A stretch of DNA of 64,000 bases from Neckera pumila (GCA_963969595.1 OZ018412.1:13890501-13954500), one strand, 5' to 3'. Numbered from the stretch's first letter, positions 24,301 through 38,305 are shown. Program-made: numbers and translations. Notes: a model not told the origin generated them from the sequence alone.

Positions 24301-26689
24301 TTGTAAGACATGTTAGTGCAGTAGAATCGAATGTTATGGATTTCCAAAATACACTGAAAAGTAAGACGAGTGGCCTCCTATGACGTCTAAGGGGGAACTC
24401 CATAGGTATTGATTGAATAGTTGGGCTCAATGTAAGAGAGATCAAGGTTGAATCCGCGAGTTTGACCGAATATTATCACTCTGGCTGTGAGTGGTTAACT
24501 TCCATATTATGAGTCTAATTTTGTGGTTTAGGCATATTCCGAAGTCGTTTTTAAAGAAGGAATTGTTCCATCATCACTGATTCGGTTGTAATGTGCTCAG
24601 GATGATTTTAGGCCCATATTGCGGGAGCTCTTGTTGACGCATCACGGTTTGGAGTTCCTTCATGATACCCCTGAGTTTCAAGATAGATATGGTATAGGAT
24701 CCCATGTTCTCTGACCTGCAATCTCTGTTTGCTTTCTTGTCTGTTCAGTGCCCTCCCCAAAAGATTGCTATTAAAGTGGGGAGGGGTAGGATAGCAGTCT
24801 TTTTAGGAGGGCATTGTACATGGGTTTTGGTCAAGCGTTTGACGCCTTCTCTTTTTATTTCACAAAATAATTTGCCTTTGCCGTCTTATTCAACTTTGTT
24901 CTTATCAGTGAATCGATATTTTGATATTATTATTTATAGCACCTTTGTAATGGGCTGTGCACTTGCTGATCTTTGCAGCTGAAACAGTGATATATAGAAT
25001 TTTTTATCATTGTAATAGAGCCGGTGACGGCCGGTTGCAGCTTAGAGAAATCAAGCGAAGCAATTTGGTTGCTGCCTTGCAGCAAGTCGATGTGGAGGAG
25101 GACATCAATAAAGTGTTGAAGTGAGTACTTACCTATTATTTAGAGTGAATCAGATTTGTGAATGAAGATGTTTATTCTGGAAGCATAATTCTTGTGGCAT
25201 GTTTTTGTGAACATGTGTTTTTGACTCTCACGTTGTTCATGGCAGCTTTCATGTTTTTTTTCCCGCTTGCCTCATTTTCAATTGTGATCATAAGAAATGA
25301 CATGCTTTGGATTTATTTTGTGGGGTGCAGGTATTTTTCGTACGAACACTTCTATGTTATTTACTGCAAGTTCTGGGAGTTGGACTCCGATCACGATTTT
25401 CTGATTGACGAGGATGGCCTATTGCGATATGGTAACCACGCACTTACATATCGAATTGTGGAGCGTATTTTCTCTCAGGTATGAAGTTTTTGTCTGTGTC
25501 ATGTAGCTTTTGAAAGCAAGATAAGACCGTACGGACCATGACATGCATGGAATTATCTTGTAGCAGTACCTGTGTTTTGTCTATACTTGTTAGAATTCGT
25601 GCAAGGAATATTGGGCTTTAATTGTCTATTTGAGTAGGGGCTTCTTGTGTATTTGCATATTTATTGGCTTATGACTGTTACTTGACTGGAGCTCGCTAAT
25701 AGATTTTGCTTGTACTTGATAGGTGCCAAGAAAGTTTAGAAGCGGAGTTGAAGGGAAGATGGGATATGAAGACTTTGTGTGGTTCATATTGTGTGAGGAA
25801 GACAAGACATCAGATACTAGCCTTGAGTATTGGTGAGTTTGTCCTTCATATTATTGTCCTACAATTTCTTTGCTACTCTTAAAGAGAGCCATTTAGAAGT
25901 TCGCTTTCTTTCGTGTAGACTGACAGGTGATAATGTTGGATCAGGTTTAAGTGTGTGGACCTTGACTGCAATGGAGTGATCACTTCAAATGAAATGCGTT
26001 ATTTTTATGAAGAGCAGTTGCATCGGATGGAGTGCATGGCGCAGGAGCCTGTTTTGTTTGAGGACGTTGTTTGCCAGATGAGCGACATGATTCGTCCTAA
26101 GGTAATTTGAATGATTTATGTGACCTGCGTACAGTACTGGATTCCAGAAAATGTGAGATTATTGTAGAAACGTGATGCATGCTCTCTCTGCCAGTGGGTT
26201 CTTGAAGTCTATTGGTTACATTATTCTCTTTTGAAAATCATCACATCTTTGCCCCTGAGACGTGCATCATTTTCTTTGGATTGCAGGAGCAAGGTTATCT
26301 TACACTTCGGGATCTGAAGAGCTGTAAACTTTCTGGAAATTTTTTCAACATACTTTTTAATCTCAACAAATTTGTGGCATTTGAGACTCGAGATCCGTTT
26401 CTGATCAGACAGGTGAAGATAATTTTTTTCATCGAACTCAAACTGTGTTAGTAGTATATAGTATGTTGCTTTTAACAGTCATCATAATCAGGCAATTGTT
26501 TCGACCGTTTTTTCTCAATTTGCTGACCAAGTATGCTTGACCCTGTTGTAGGAGAGGGAAGATCCTACATTAACTGAATGGGACCGATTTGTGCATTCTG
26601 AGTACATCCGTCTGTCAATGGAGGAGGACGGTGAGGATGCCTTCATGGATGGCAGTGCTGAAGTCTTGGACGGTGTTTTTGAGTTCTAA
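21365..26689 (+). CDS. PP2A regulatory subunit B'' (EF-hand, PR72-like), 12 exons
   Basis: Exons 21365-21517, 22504-22728, 23060-23165, 23351-23450, 23818-23923, 24601-24691, 24979-25120, 25331-25478, 25723-25832, 25945-26101, 26287-26412 and 26552-26689 join in frame with GT-AG introns to 533 residues, about the length of the Arabidopsis B''-beta type subunits (TON2/FASS is a different B'' branch). Recognisable family blocks are [51 protein letters not shown] and [17 protein letters not shown]. Three EF-hand-like loops: residues 186-197 (degenerate), 326-337 ([12 protein letters not shown], Gly at position 12) and 399-410 ([12 protein letters not shown], canonical). Residues 75-120 form a Ser/Pro-rich region ([15 protein letters not shown]), a likely phosphorylated linker. 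The protein would bind the PP2A A/C core and direct it to substrates in a calcium-dependent way (family knowledge). All exons are uninterrupted, so the gene looks functional. Confidence 0.95.
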
Positions 26690-27500
26690 CCTCCTGAAAG
26701 TGATTTTTCCCTTTTTCATCATCTCGAAGCAAAGTTTGGTGCACTCTATAATGTCATCGTGCTTGTCATTGTGCAAGCCAGGTGCCTACTGATCTGGATA
26801 TTGGACATTGAGCACCGAACTGATTCGCCACTGCACTGAAATTTTAAATTGGGTTTTCCAATCCACTCCAAGACTGCAGTTGAGCGTATTTTTTTCAGCA
26901 GAACTTCATTCTGTACAGACTGTTCATTTTTTATATCCACGGATTTTAGACATTGCGATGAAGATTCCAATTTAATCGTATTTCGTGTTGAAATAGGATA
27001 GGATTGGCCAGAGTCGATGCAAGTGGTTAAATAGGTCATCCCTCAATGTGGGATGCTGGGTTGAACCCTCTTACAAGATGTTTACTGTTGATGATTGTAG
27101 GCTTGAAACATGTTGAATGAGAATGTGAAGGATATTCATAAGGTACGATGGAAGTGTCTCTGACCATTGCACTTAGGTATGGGTTTGGTGTGCTCTGGAA
27201 TCTGTCAATGAACTAGCGTAATGAGCAAGGCAACCTGACCTAAACTAGAGATTGTCTTAATTTCAAGGACTTGGAACTACTTGGCAAGAGTAGGTTCCTA
27301 ATCTTGTACTCCGTACTATTTAAAGTACATTTCCATGTCAAAAGTGAAGTTGTGAAAGCATGTGTTGCCGGTAGTCTGCTCCGAAAGCGACCTCTTAATG
27401 TCTGGTCTGCCGTTTTCATGGGTTTCAGTAGACGGGAATATTTTTATCTCATTTTTCAGACGAAGAGAAATAGATGTGGAATGTAACACAAGTGATTTCA
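26690..27500 (+). other. 3' flank/probable 3' UTR of the PP2A B'' gene
   Basis: Sequence following the stop codon at 26687-26689. It is less AT-rich than the DNA beyond 27.5 kb and has no convincing coding content. I did not find a canonical AATAAA signal, so the end of the transcript is unknown. Confidence 0.3.
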
Positions 27501-30500
27501 TCTTTTTCAAGGCATTATTGAATTACTTATGAATTTTTAGAGATTTATGTTGTAGGCACCTATTCCTGCTATTAGATCTTCCAAAATTTGTTCACTTGCA
27601 ACTTGTGAAGAGATATGAGGAAATTGAGGAGAATCATTGGTTCTTGTAATAGTTTAGCCTCAGTTCATTCATTGTTTCTTATATATTGATTTTATGACCA
27701 TCTCATGTCCATTTAAGAGGTAATATTAGGGTTGATTGAAGGACACAATTGCTTTTAGAGCAAGCTACCTTACAATTCAAGCCTGAACACTTATCATGAA
27801 CTTTATCTAATCATTCACATTTAGAATATGACCACCAATTGCAAGTGAAAATGACATGACAAACTGTTAGGGGAAGAAGCTACTCACATAAGTCATTGAA
27901 GGAACAATGTGTCATATGATTTTAGTTAGCATTTGGGTTTCCATTTCATAATTCATAGGAGTATTGTTGTTATGTGAATATTTTACCATTGGGTGTCTAT
28001 TGTAATTTATAAGAACCTTTTTTTATACACTTGATGGGCATGTTGGCCATTTTTTATCCTCTATGAAGATGAACTGTAGAATTTAAGGTTTACGGCCAAG
28101 GTTCTCTATTTTCACTTCATCTTATTGTTTTTCATACAAATTCTAATGAAGTTTGTTGAATTGTAATATATAGTGATGATGAGTGTATGTACCCTAGGTG
28201 TAAAAAATTTTAGCCTTTCATTGTGAAATTATCCTTGAAAGGATGAGCTTGTGATTACTTATTTCAAACTTCAATGCTCTCTGAGTACGCTCGCATTTTG
28301 CAACTATGTATGATTGAATTTTTAAATTTTTTATTAGAAGTGGAAAAATTTATATCAAATACAATATATGCTAGAAAAAAATTAAATTCTTTTCCACAAG
28401 TGTATATAATAGTGTAGAATATCATTGTATAAAAACATTTATTATATCAATCTAAAATTAGAGTTTAAGCATTCCTTGGTAATTAGTCCAAAATTCAAGT
28501 TCAAATTAAATATTAAATTCTAAGAATGTTTCAAATTTTCAAATTGGAGTAGGAACTAGATTTGGTAAGCTCTATTTCTTTAGTTGGATTCAATTTCAAA
28601 AAAATCATTTTCATGACTAAAATTCACATCAAGAATAAGGATCTAAAAGATGTCAATATATATACTACATGGTAATCTATAGATTATGCATCTTCCTATG
28701 TAGAAAAGTCAACAATATCACAAAGAAAAGATTTCCAACACTTCTTTCTTCTAACAATGTTCAACTAAGTCTTCCAAACATTTGGATTGAAAGTTTTTTT
28801 TTTTTTATCTATTCTAATGTCATCCAAAGACCTTCTATGCATTTTAGGGTTATGAACATTCAGTGAAATTAAAATGAATAGTTTTCATCTCTAGTAACAA
28901 AGGTTTGATAACTTATTAGAATATACCATCTATAATAGTTGCTTGTCACCATAGTCTTGAAAAATTATATGATCCTCTATTTGTGGCATTCTTTTTTTTG
29001 ATGTCTACAACAATTCTATTATGGTAGTTTGTAACTCTAGAAGTGATGTTTGCTTGACTACATTGATTTATCCTATTACTACTTGTGGCATTAATATACC
29101 AAGGTTGTTCTCCAAAGAAAGCAATGTGTATAAATATATTTACCGTGAGGAAAATAAGAGTTCCTATTATTTGAGAAGTATGCCATATTTAACTACTTCT
29201 AGAATTTTGAAAGTCCAAAATTACTAATAAAAAAATTGTCATCATGAAACTATGCAAAACATTAAAAGTTAGATCTATACAAAACATCAAGAGATCTATA
29301 CAAACATTGAGAGATAATCATCTAGAGATCTCTAGATGTTTTGTTCGGAATTCACTAAATAGTCCAAAAGTGGTTAAATGCGGCATTACTTAAAACATAG
29401 ACTATTTAGAAAGTTGTGGAATTCCAATATAGCCTTTCAAAATCCATTTAGAGAACAAATTTAAAATATTTTTAGAATATGCTTTAAAATATTTTTTGTT
29501 TTTAGAATATTTTTAGAATATTTTTAGAATGTGCCCATTATTTTATCCCTATATTGAATAACCATTGCTTGCAAATTAATTCAGTTGATATATTATTATA
29601 TTATATCAATGTCACAATAAATAAATAAATGATAGTGACATAAATTTTGTAGTAGACATAAATTTTGCACCCACTTTAATAGGATAAATTAGTACAATGA
29701 CTATGCTCTAAAAATGCAAGGGTGCTGGCATGTCACCATGAGAGCTTGAACCTATGAACCGAGGAGCCTAGCCATTTTATGTATGCTACCTATGACTGTG
29801 GGTATTGGACTAAATATAAAGGCAATGATATTAGTAGTTCTATATTGGCAAATTAGATGGTTTGGACCCATAATGTTCTTAATGACAAGTTACTTTTTTC
29901 TAATGAAAAAGGTAGAATTCTGCAAAAATAAGTTCATAGCACACAATAGAACAACACAAATTGAAGAAAAATCCATACATCAATCATGCTAAAGGATTGA
30001 TAAAAGAGTGCAATATAAAAATCAAATCCAGTTGTTAATAATGCTACTCACAAATGCATAGGAGTGGAGAACACAAAATGCTGCTCATAGATTAAAAACC
30101 CAATCCAATCCAAGTCAAATTAATCATTTTTAAAGTAGGTAGTATTAGAAGAGTGAGAAATTGACCCCCCCATATGAAGACACTGCCTAAAAATCACTAT
30201 AGGAAACTCGTAAAGTGATATTCCAATAGATGTTTCTTTTTACTCGTCACACTTTTAATATTTTTTTTTGAAACATCAATGTAGATGTCTAGATAGACGC
30301 TTTTTAAAACATCGATTGCTGCATATTGTACCCATAAGTCAAGGTCAATAGAAAATAATTATTTAAAAATAAACAAAGAATTAAAAAATGATTGTTGAAT
30401 TCAACATCTACCATCAAGAAGATTTTTAATGGCCAAATGAAGAAATTACTTCATTGAAAATTTGTGAGAATGAAGCTTTGAGAGGTCCTATTTATATTCA

Positions 30501-31494
30501 TTGTCCGTCCATAGTGAAACAAAAGATATGGGATAACTACAATATGGAAACTTGACTATATGTTTTGATGTTGTTTTAGCCGTCTAGACGTTGTTGCAAA
30601 CATTTGGATGTTATTTCAAAGATTTTGATGTTGTTTTAGACATCTAAACCATGTTGTTTCAAACATTTTATATTGAATACAATTCTTGCTAAAAATATCC
30701 CATATGGGTTGTCAATCTTCCTACCTCCCTACTTATATAAAGAATTTCTTTTTTCATCCATGGTACACATCCATCCATTGCCTTTTTTTTGCAAAGCATA
30801 CCATGTGGTTGCCCTTTTCCTAAAATATTCACATTTGGTCAGCATTTTATCATTGACCATAGTAATTTTCATTGATTTATCCATAGTCAAAATGGATCTG
30901 CTTGCTGACATGGCAATCTCTTTTTTTCTGGACATTCCAAAAACCATAAAAATGTCTTCAATGATTTCAAATAAAATGTCAATGTCAATGATAACATCAA
31001 CTTAGATTTACAGTAAAAAGCCCATGCTCCTTGCAATGTCCATACAAATCTGTTGGACTAGATGTCCTTTGAAATCTTTAAATTTTATTGAACATTGTGC
31101 ATTTGTGGTAAAACATTGCCAAAAAATGTTTTTTTATAGTGTCTAAAACATGAGGGTTATAAGTCAATTATGGGGCAAAATTAGGTATATTGCCATCAAT
31201 TGCAAACAATTGAGCCAAATCCATGACATAAACTAATATTCCCACTATCACATAATAATATGGGTGTTTCTTTTGTAAAATGCAAAGGAAACAATGGTAT
31301 TATTTTGGTACAAAGGAAGTAAGTTAAAAGACTTCTTTAGACTTGGGAAGAAATCAAGTCTGTAAAAGAGTGGTGGGTGTGATAGAAGGTTTCACCTCAT
31401 AAATCTATAAGACAAAAATGAAAGGAATTAGTCACAATGCAATATCAATTTAAATCTAAAAGAAATAAAGAGTCTCAGGTTGACTTGTACTAAA

Positions 31495-31735
31495 TCAGAA
31501 TTTTTTCTTGATGGATTTCCTTACACAAAGCTCTTTGTTACGATCAACCAACTTTTCAACCACAAATTTTGGAACCGCTGTAATAGATGGTGAAGTATGT
31601 ACCAACAATGCCAATAAAGCCTTGACAATGCCATCATCTTCTTCAAGAGCAACAATGTGTTGACCAGAAGACCGACAAGTGGGGATAGAAGCTCTTTCAT
31701 CAACACATATAATCGAAAACCAACAAAGTCAATTC
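31495..31735 (-). pseudogene. Possible C-terminal exon remnant, unknown family
   Basis: A minus-strand frame of about 80 codons reads SIPTCRSSGQHIVALEEDDG, IVKALLALLVHTSPSITAVP, KFVVEKLVDRNKELCVRKS and ends KKKF-stop at 31495. Composition looks protein-like compared with the surrounding AT-rich DNA. There is an upstream in-frame stop and no neighbouring exon that I can recognise. No function is assigned. Confidence 0.25.
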
Positions 31736-32579
31736 TTTTTAGTTCAAAAGTATACATGGTTGTTTGATTCATTTAATCTTAGTAACTATCATCACAAGGA
31801 TTTGAGAGATAACTTGTACTTGCAATGGAATCAAAAGAACATTGTCAAGCAAGGTGTATAATTCAGTCAACATATTCAATAACAAAGGTCTCTTTTGCAC
31901 TATTTCCAAGCCTCGGAGCAATTTAATATATTGAGAAATTAGAATTTATATTTTTTCAAATGTGCAATACATTTCTATTAGCATGGTCCTAGAATGCTCT
32001 TGCCCAAATTTTGTTGATATGGCTATGGCTGAAATTGGTGATCGACCATAGTACGTGAACTGCAAGCATCTATATTACCTTTTCAGATATTTCTACAGGA
32101 CAAATCATGAGGAAGAAAAGTTCATTCATGCTCCAAGCTTCCACTTCAATGTAGTGAAGTCACTGCTTTTGAGGGCTAAAATATTTTAAGTGGAGAGTTA
32201 AAAAAGTCTATAGTTCCCACAATATCGTATTTATTTTTTTATCATTTTCTTAGAATATGTCTTTACATCTAGATGTGATTTGACAAGTCTTTTTGGAGGT
32301 AAATTATTGAATTTTTTTTGAGTTTAGCATGACTAGATTACTTTCCATCGATATGAGATATATCGATGGAATATATCGGTATGAGATATATAATTTTTGC
32401 AGCCATAGGTAATCAATCTTCTAAAAATAATAGAAGATTGATAGGTATTTTTGACCTAATAATAAGTACTTTTTCAAAGTTTTAGAAAATATTTATAAAG
32501 GTTCCTAGCTTGAAGGGGTCCCAAGCTGTAGGCTAATAAAATTTATGCTCAAGGCCCACAAACTCACATTTTTAGGTCT

Positions 32580-32710
32580 ATATGGTAGCGTTGTTGTATT
32601 CTCAATTTAATTCCTCACTTAATTCTTCATCATAAAGATTTAAACTTCAAAACTTTGTAGTGCAAAAATCCAAAGTTAAGAAGGTATAAGGTCTGATAAT
32701 CTAGTATGAC
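32580..32710 (-). repeat. Fragment of element E (copy E5)
   Basis: The reverse complement reads CTAGATTATC...CCTTCTTAACTTTG and TTTTTGCACTACAAAGTTTT, matching E2 around 13345-13430. Confidence 0.7.
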
Positions 32711-33785
32711 AAGGTGCAAAATAAACAACAAATGGGTTATTCAAGCATCATTGGTATCTATCCTAGTCGACTAATTTTATACTTGGTTTCACTTTAATAA
32801 TCAAGAATTATTTGAAAAATCATCAAGGATGCATTTTGGATATTTCATTAGGAAAATTGTAAGAAAATCTTAAAACCTTGTGAATGCAAAAGGTTAGAGA
32901 AAATTTTAATCAATAATGTATTAAAAGTCAACTACTTAAAACATTGGAAAGCTCTAAAAGATCCTTTCAATAAAATTTAGAGATTATTGTAAGAATATTT
33001 TAGCATATATCAAGAATTTTAGATAAACATTCAAATTTCATGAACTATTCTTCAAATTTGTGCATTGTTCTACACAAACTTTAAGTTTTTAATTATCCTT
33101 GAATGGAGAGTTGTTTGTATGTGAGCCCAATTATATGAGCCCGATTAGCACCGTTGTCCTTGAATGCATGTGGGCTCCTTTTATAGGAAGTGCTTCCTCT
33201 AAGGCAAGGCTATATGGTGATTAGGAGTTAGATCAATACTCCAATAGTCATATATAAAAAACATTCAAGTAAATCAACAATAGACAAATGAAATAAAAAA
33301 TGACAGCTAATGACGTGACAAATAATCCAAGGCTTTAATGAAAGAATACATTACTTTTATATAAGATTATTCCACAATGCTTGTAGTTTCTTACAAACTA
33401 TTTAAAAAAATGAAGAATAAGCCATCATTTTTTGGTGTTGGAAATTCAACAAGTATAAGAAAAAGGAAATAAATTGAAAAGTCAGTAGTAAAAAAATTCA
33501 TAAAAGACACTAACATATGATAGAAGGCATTGGATCCTGATGATAGAAAAATGAAGTCAACTAGCCTAATTGAATCTTATAATAGACCACTCTACTACTT
33601 TCACTTTGGTTTCTAACTCCTTAATCCCTTAGCATGTTGGCATCCATTTTGTGAATGATGTACAGATTCAAACTAATATCTTTTTTTCTCTATTTCTTGG
33701 ATGAATTCATTCAAATTTGTTAAGATATTATATTAAGTTGTTGTCCTATCTAATGGTTGGACTTGGTGTTATTAGAGTACATATT

Positions 33786-33820
33786 TACAAATTACAAATT
33801 ACAAATTACAAATTACAAAT
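33786..33820 (+). repeat. (ACAAATT)5 tandem heptamer
   Basis: Five perfect 7-bp units. It is not a telomere-type repeat (plant telomeres are TTTAGGG). Confidence 0.95.
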
Positions 33821-35735
33821 GTTCAAGTATGTCAAGTGGTTGACGAAGCAAAATTGCATTGACTCTAGTTCAAAATAGGATTTGCAAAAATGGGGTCATA
33901 GATTTAAAGAACACAAAATTTCAAAAAAATTACCATGTCAAAAGAACCTCATTTCAAATCCGTTTCAATAAATTTTACTTGAAAAATGATAATATTTTGC
34001 TTGTAATCAAATTTAGAAGGAATTCTGAAATTTTGCTTAATTTCAAAATTTTAAAAAGAATATTTGTAACAACATTGGTGAATCTAATTGTACGTTTAGA
34101 ATCTACAATTCAAAATTTACAACTTTTATTTGTATATCAATTCCAACATATTCTTCCAAATAGTATTTTATAATGATTTTTCTCAAATTGTCAATTCAGT
34201 GGAACACTCTATACTTTTAGAGGTTAAAGACTAGGCGTGCAAATTTTGAACAATGAATGAACATAAATACATCCCAATTCCCAAGCACACAAAAATGCAT
34301 TTTTCATCCATTGTTTTTCTTCAAGATTATTGTGTTAGTTCTGTAACATTTGTATAATATAGATTTTAAAGATTTTGCTTTGCAAATATCCTATAATTCA
34401 AAGTGTACTCATAGGTTTGGCTTTAAAAGTAACTTTTTTAGTTCAAAAAATGACCCTATCACAATGACAAATACAAAATGAAATAAAATCTTTAGAAAAC
34501 ATTATAATTAGAATTCAACATTTTGAATTAAAAAAAAAAAATTGGCTTCAAATTTTATTGAAAATATTGATTTATGTACTAGTTAATTTAACCATATAGA
34601 TATGATCCATGAATCATATTTTACAACTATAGTTTGAGAATCATGATTAAATTATTGTTCTAAGTTGCATAATTTAATAATAAATCTTCACAATTTTGAA
34701 AATCTAAACCCAACTTTATCCCCTCATAATTACTCAAATATCATTTTTTAATTCCATTTGAATTCTTAAATATGCACAAGTTTAGATTTTATATTTTTAT
34801 CATAAGAGACTATGTATTGTCAAATAATGTAGAAACTCTCAACACACAAATTTTAAAAACAGAATTTTGGAATGAGAAATAGTGATTTTTACATTAAATC
34901 TATAGAAATTAGAATTAAATACATGCATGTATAACAAGAATATTGCATAATTTACATTCTAGCTTGTAGAGCTTGTTGTCAATTGCCAATTTGCCATTGC
35001 AATAATTCTTGTTTTAAGAAAATTAAAATTCTTATGAAAATGGAAAAAAACTATAAATGCATAATAGCATATATTTTCATCTTCTTAGTTGAAGGCAAAT
35101 ATTACAAAACTAATATTTTGAAAGCTACTAATAGTTGACATGTATAACATTCTTGAATATGAAAATTAGGACATGAATTTATCCTATAGTGGCATTGTTG
35201 CTAGAATAGTTTTATCTTTTGTGCCAAGAGATTCTAAATGAACCTTCAATTCAGAAGTTTCAACAATTTAATGTTTTATTATACTAAAAGAAATCCTCGT
35301 ATAAGAGAGCTAAAGGATTTAGCCAGTAGTCGTTGAAGTTCAAGATTAGTATGGAATTTTACCAATTGAGACATTCAATTTTTGGATGCAAAGACTTGTC
35401 AAGTATGCATACTTACTGTAGACACCCTTCTCAACTGCATCCCTATCTACATCTATTCTACATTTTATTCCTTAAAGTGTTTAGAAGATGTAAATAGGGA
35501 TGAAATTGGAGAGAGTTCGCCAGGTTGGATCTATAATGGTTATGCCTATCTTTTAAGTTAGTGGCTAACGTTGAATTTGTCTTTTATTGCATATATATGG
35601 GTTCAAAATAACAACCAAGTTGCAAGATAAATGTTATCGTAGATGTATATATTGTTAGAAAGTATAATCCTTTTTGTAAATACCATAACCTAAACAGGCA
35701 CCTACTTAGCTACGTTATGTGTTTGGATTTGGCTT
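33821..35735. other. AT-rich intergenic DNA, nothing recognised
   Basis: The 104-codon plus-strand frame at 33859-34173 is K/N/F/L-rich, as expected by chance at this base composition. Confidence 0.5.
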
Positions 35736-35742
35736 TGTCTTT

Positions 35743-35930
35743 TGGCACACTGGTAAAGTGGTCATGAGTTCAAACCTGGGCATGGTGGGGTGCTTACCAC
35801 CATATATAGTAAGCATTAGAGAAAATTTGAGGTCAGCAGAGGGCCACTCCACAATGACAAACACAGCTATTAAAAGGAGACTAGAGAGTCTACGAAATAT
35901 GTTGAAACCGCGTGGTCAGATGAGGTGAAT
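35743..35930 (+). repeat. Candidate SINE-like segment with A/B-box-like motifs
   Basis: TGGCACACTGG (A-box-like, 35743-35753) and GAGTTCAAACC (B-box-like, 35766-35776) lie only about 23 bp apart, shorter than in a tRNA, followed by about 150 bp of mixed sequence. Class uncertain. Confidence 0.3.
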
Positions 35931-36099
35931 TTTGCGAAACTTGTCAAACAATTGTAAACCACAGCAACCCCAGAGCAATGGAGCACAGTACAAGGCAATG
36001 GAACTCACAATTTTTATATATTTTTTATTTTCTTTGAAACAAGTGTGTTGAAGAATGAACACGCAATTTTCAATTGGAAAGTTTAACCAATGAAGTTTT

Positions 36100-36680
36100 T
36101 TGTGGCACATACTTAATTTTGTGTCACAATCAAATTTATGCCACTTAGTCAATTGTGTGTAATTGAGAGTGAGAAGAGAATCTCTTATACACATAGTGGT
36201 AGGTGAAACAAACCATTTGGAATATGTGAATTAGGACCAAAAAGAGCTCCACCGCTCATGGTTAAGTGAAAATGCAAAAATTGTGTTAAAAGTCAAATTT
36301 TAGACCTCATTTAGGCATAGTAGAAAAAAAATTCAAAAAATTTGAAACAAGTAAAAGTTGGAAAAACAATATGAGTTTTTATCTCCAAAAAGCTGTTTTA
36401 GATTTCAAGACTCCACCTAAAAGTTATAGACAAATTTCAACGGAGAGGGTGTTTGAAAATGTAAAAAAAATGTCCCTTCCACTCACTCTTTGAAACTTGT
36501 CCATAACTCTTAGACGGGGCTTTAAAATCTGAAACAGATTTCTGGAGATAAAAATTAGTTTGGTTTTCTAATTTCTTCTAGTTCAAATTTTTTTCAAAAA
36601 AGATACTGTAGTATGCCTAAATGAGGTCTGAAATTTGACTTTGAGCACAATTCCTGCATTTTCACTTACATCTCAAATCT
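36100..36680. mobile_element. Long foldback element D2
   Basis: Same family as D1: GAGAAG..ATCTCTTATAC, GAGCTCC.CCGCTCATGGTTAAG and GACCTCATTTAGGCATAGTA on the left, and their reverse complements (GTATGCCTAAATGAGGTC, TTTTCACTTA) on the right. The centre is near 36460. The right arm ends earlier than the left. Confidence 0.8.
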
Positions 36681-36795
36681 TTTAGAACTTTGAATCAATA
36701 TTTCACCATTGTTGAAACAACATGACAAACACAAACTAGCCACACAAGGTTGTCTCAACAATGTCACAAGTTGTATTGAGTGAATGTTGTCAATC

Positions 36796-36915
36796 AAAGG
36801 TATTGTTTCAATAACTCCAATATGGTGATATAGAAATATTGAATCAACAATTATTCAAAGGTATTGTTTCAACATTTTCAATATGGTGGTGTAGAATATT
36901 GAATCAACAATTATT
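36796..36915 (+). repeat. ~60-bp tandem duplication
   Basis: AAAGGTATTGTTTCAA, then CAATATGGTG and ATTGAATCAACAATTATT, occurs twice in direct succession with few differences. Confidence 0.9.
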
Positions 36916-38133
36916 TATGGTTGAATTTTTTGAAACCATCTTCTACAAAGGTTTCTCAAGATTTATCAAAAAGTGGTCACTTCTTTGTGTGATGGTAAAT
37001 GCTTGTTCTATTTAAATTCATTAATGGTCTCAAGTTGAAATGTTTCAATATTAATTCAAGGATGTTGTCAAGGTTTTTTTTTATACCTAAATTCCTCTCA
37101 AATTGTGTGACAATGTACTTTTGGGGGATTTAATAGGGGAATGACTCCCCTTCACAATCCGTACCTTCGCAATGATGCACATTCACAGACTTGACAGAGG
37201 ACAACTTTGACAAAGATGAAGAATATTCATAAGGAAGCAAGGGTATGAAAGCTGCTCTCATGTTGCTATCGATGAGTATAGTCATTATTATTAAAGATAA
37301 ATTGCGTTTATTCAAGTGAAATAGTCTTATGCTTTAATATACTTTTGTCTATTTTGAGAAGGAATGTCAGCATATCTTGAAGGGGCCACGGGTTCTTGCC
37401 AACATTTCAATTTCAATTACAAACTCATCTTGCAATTCTTCAAGCCTCCCAAAATTGGTGATGTTGACATGGCATAGACAGACAGTCATCCCGTGCACAT
37501 GGCTTCTTTCCGCCATGCCTGGCGCCCTCTGCCCAGCCACGTAGTAAGGCGCCAGTGGCGTGTGTGTGTGTATAGTGGCTGAAAAGGCAAGTAGGATTGC
37601 TAAAGTGTGAGCAGTGAGCAACGAGCATTGAACAATGAGCAACTGCATTTGAGCGATAAATTTTTTATTTATTATATTTTTTAGGTTTCAAAATTATCAT
37701 TAATTCTACATTTAGATATGAAGTTTCAGAAAAAAAATTAATCTTGGATGTAAATCATATATGTCATTTATTGCTTTGGATGGATGAAGATGGATGAATA
37801 TAGATGAAAGTTGGTGGATGAAAAAAAATCCAGCATTGAATATTTTGTATTAAATGAAGTCAGTTGCATCATAAAACATCTAATTTAGAGATGGATAAGG
37901 CAAAATTATCTGATATAAATGCAAGTGATGTAAATTATTTGCATTGTAATGTACACATACCAACCTTGTGTAGGGTTCCAAGAGCTTTTTGATTTTGAAA
38001 AGGTTTTTAGAAAGACAATAATCATCTTTCATATCACATTCACAAGGGATCCCTAAGAGCCTCCTCCATTCCAAAGAAGCTCATAGGGAGACAATAATAA
38101 AGAATAAGGATGGTTGTTTTTATCTTCAAATTT

Positions 38134-38305
38134 CAAGAAACCTTCTTTGGGTACCAAGGAGCCTTCCTTGCAAGAGTCCTTTGGCACCAAAGAAAAGCTC
38201 CTTGGATCCGAAGAGCCATCTTTGGATTCCTTGCAAAAATCCTTTGGTACCAAGAAGGGCTCCACGGATCCGAGGAGCCTTCCTTGGGTTCCAAAGTCTT
38301 TTTTG
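38134..38305. repeat. Left-arm subterminal minisatellite of the Pack-type element
   Basis: About 2.5 units of roughly 62 bp with recurring CCTTTGGCACCAA, CTCCTTGGATCCGA and GGAGCCTTCCTTG. The units contain internal dyads (AAGGAGCCTTCCTT), so each can fold. An inverted copy is at 41985-42165. Confidence 0.8.

Larger units (their letters stand above)
27501..33780. other. Long AT-rich intergenic region
   Basis: Contains the possible exon remnant at 31495-31735, a duplicated phrase at 30560-30668 (GATGTTGTTTTAG... twice) and a fragment of element E (E5). Otherwise no gene or strong repeat. Confidence 0.5.

Noticed and set aside
33786..33820. Heptamer tandem array as an interstitial telomere.
   Set aside because: The unit ACAAATT is not TTTAGGG or a known variant.
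36170..36194. Minus-strand ATGTGTATAAGAGA resembles the transposase mosaic end used in some sequencing libraries (translation beginning MCIRD).
   Set aside because: The match breaks after AGAGA, and the same stretch aligns with the D1 foldback arm, so it is genomic repeat, not adapter.
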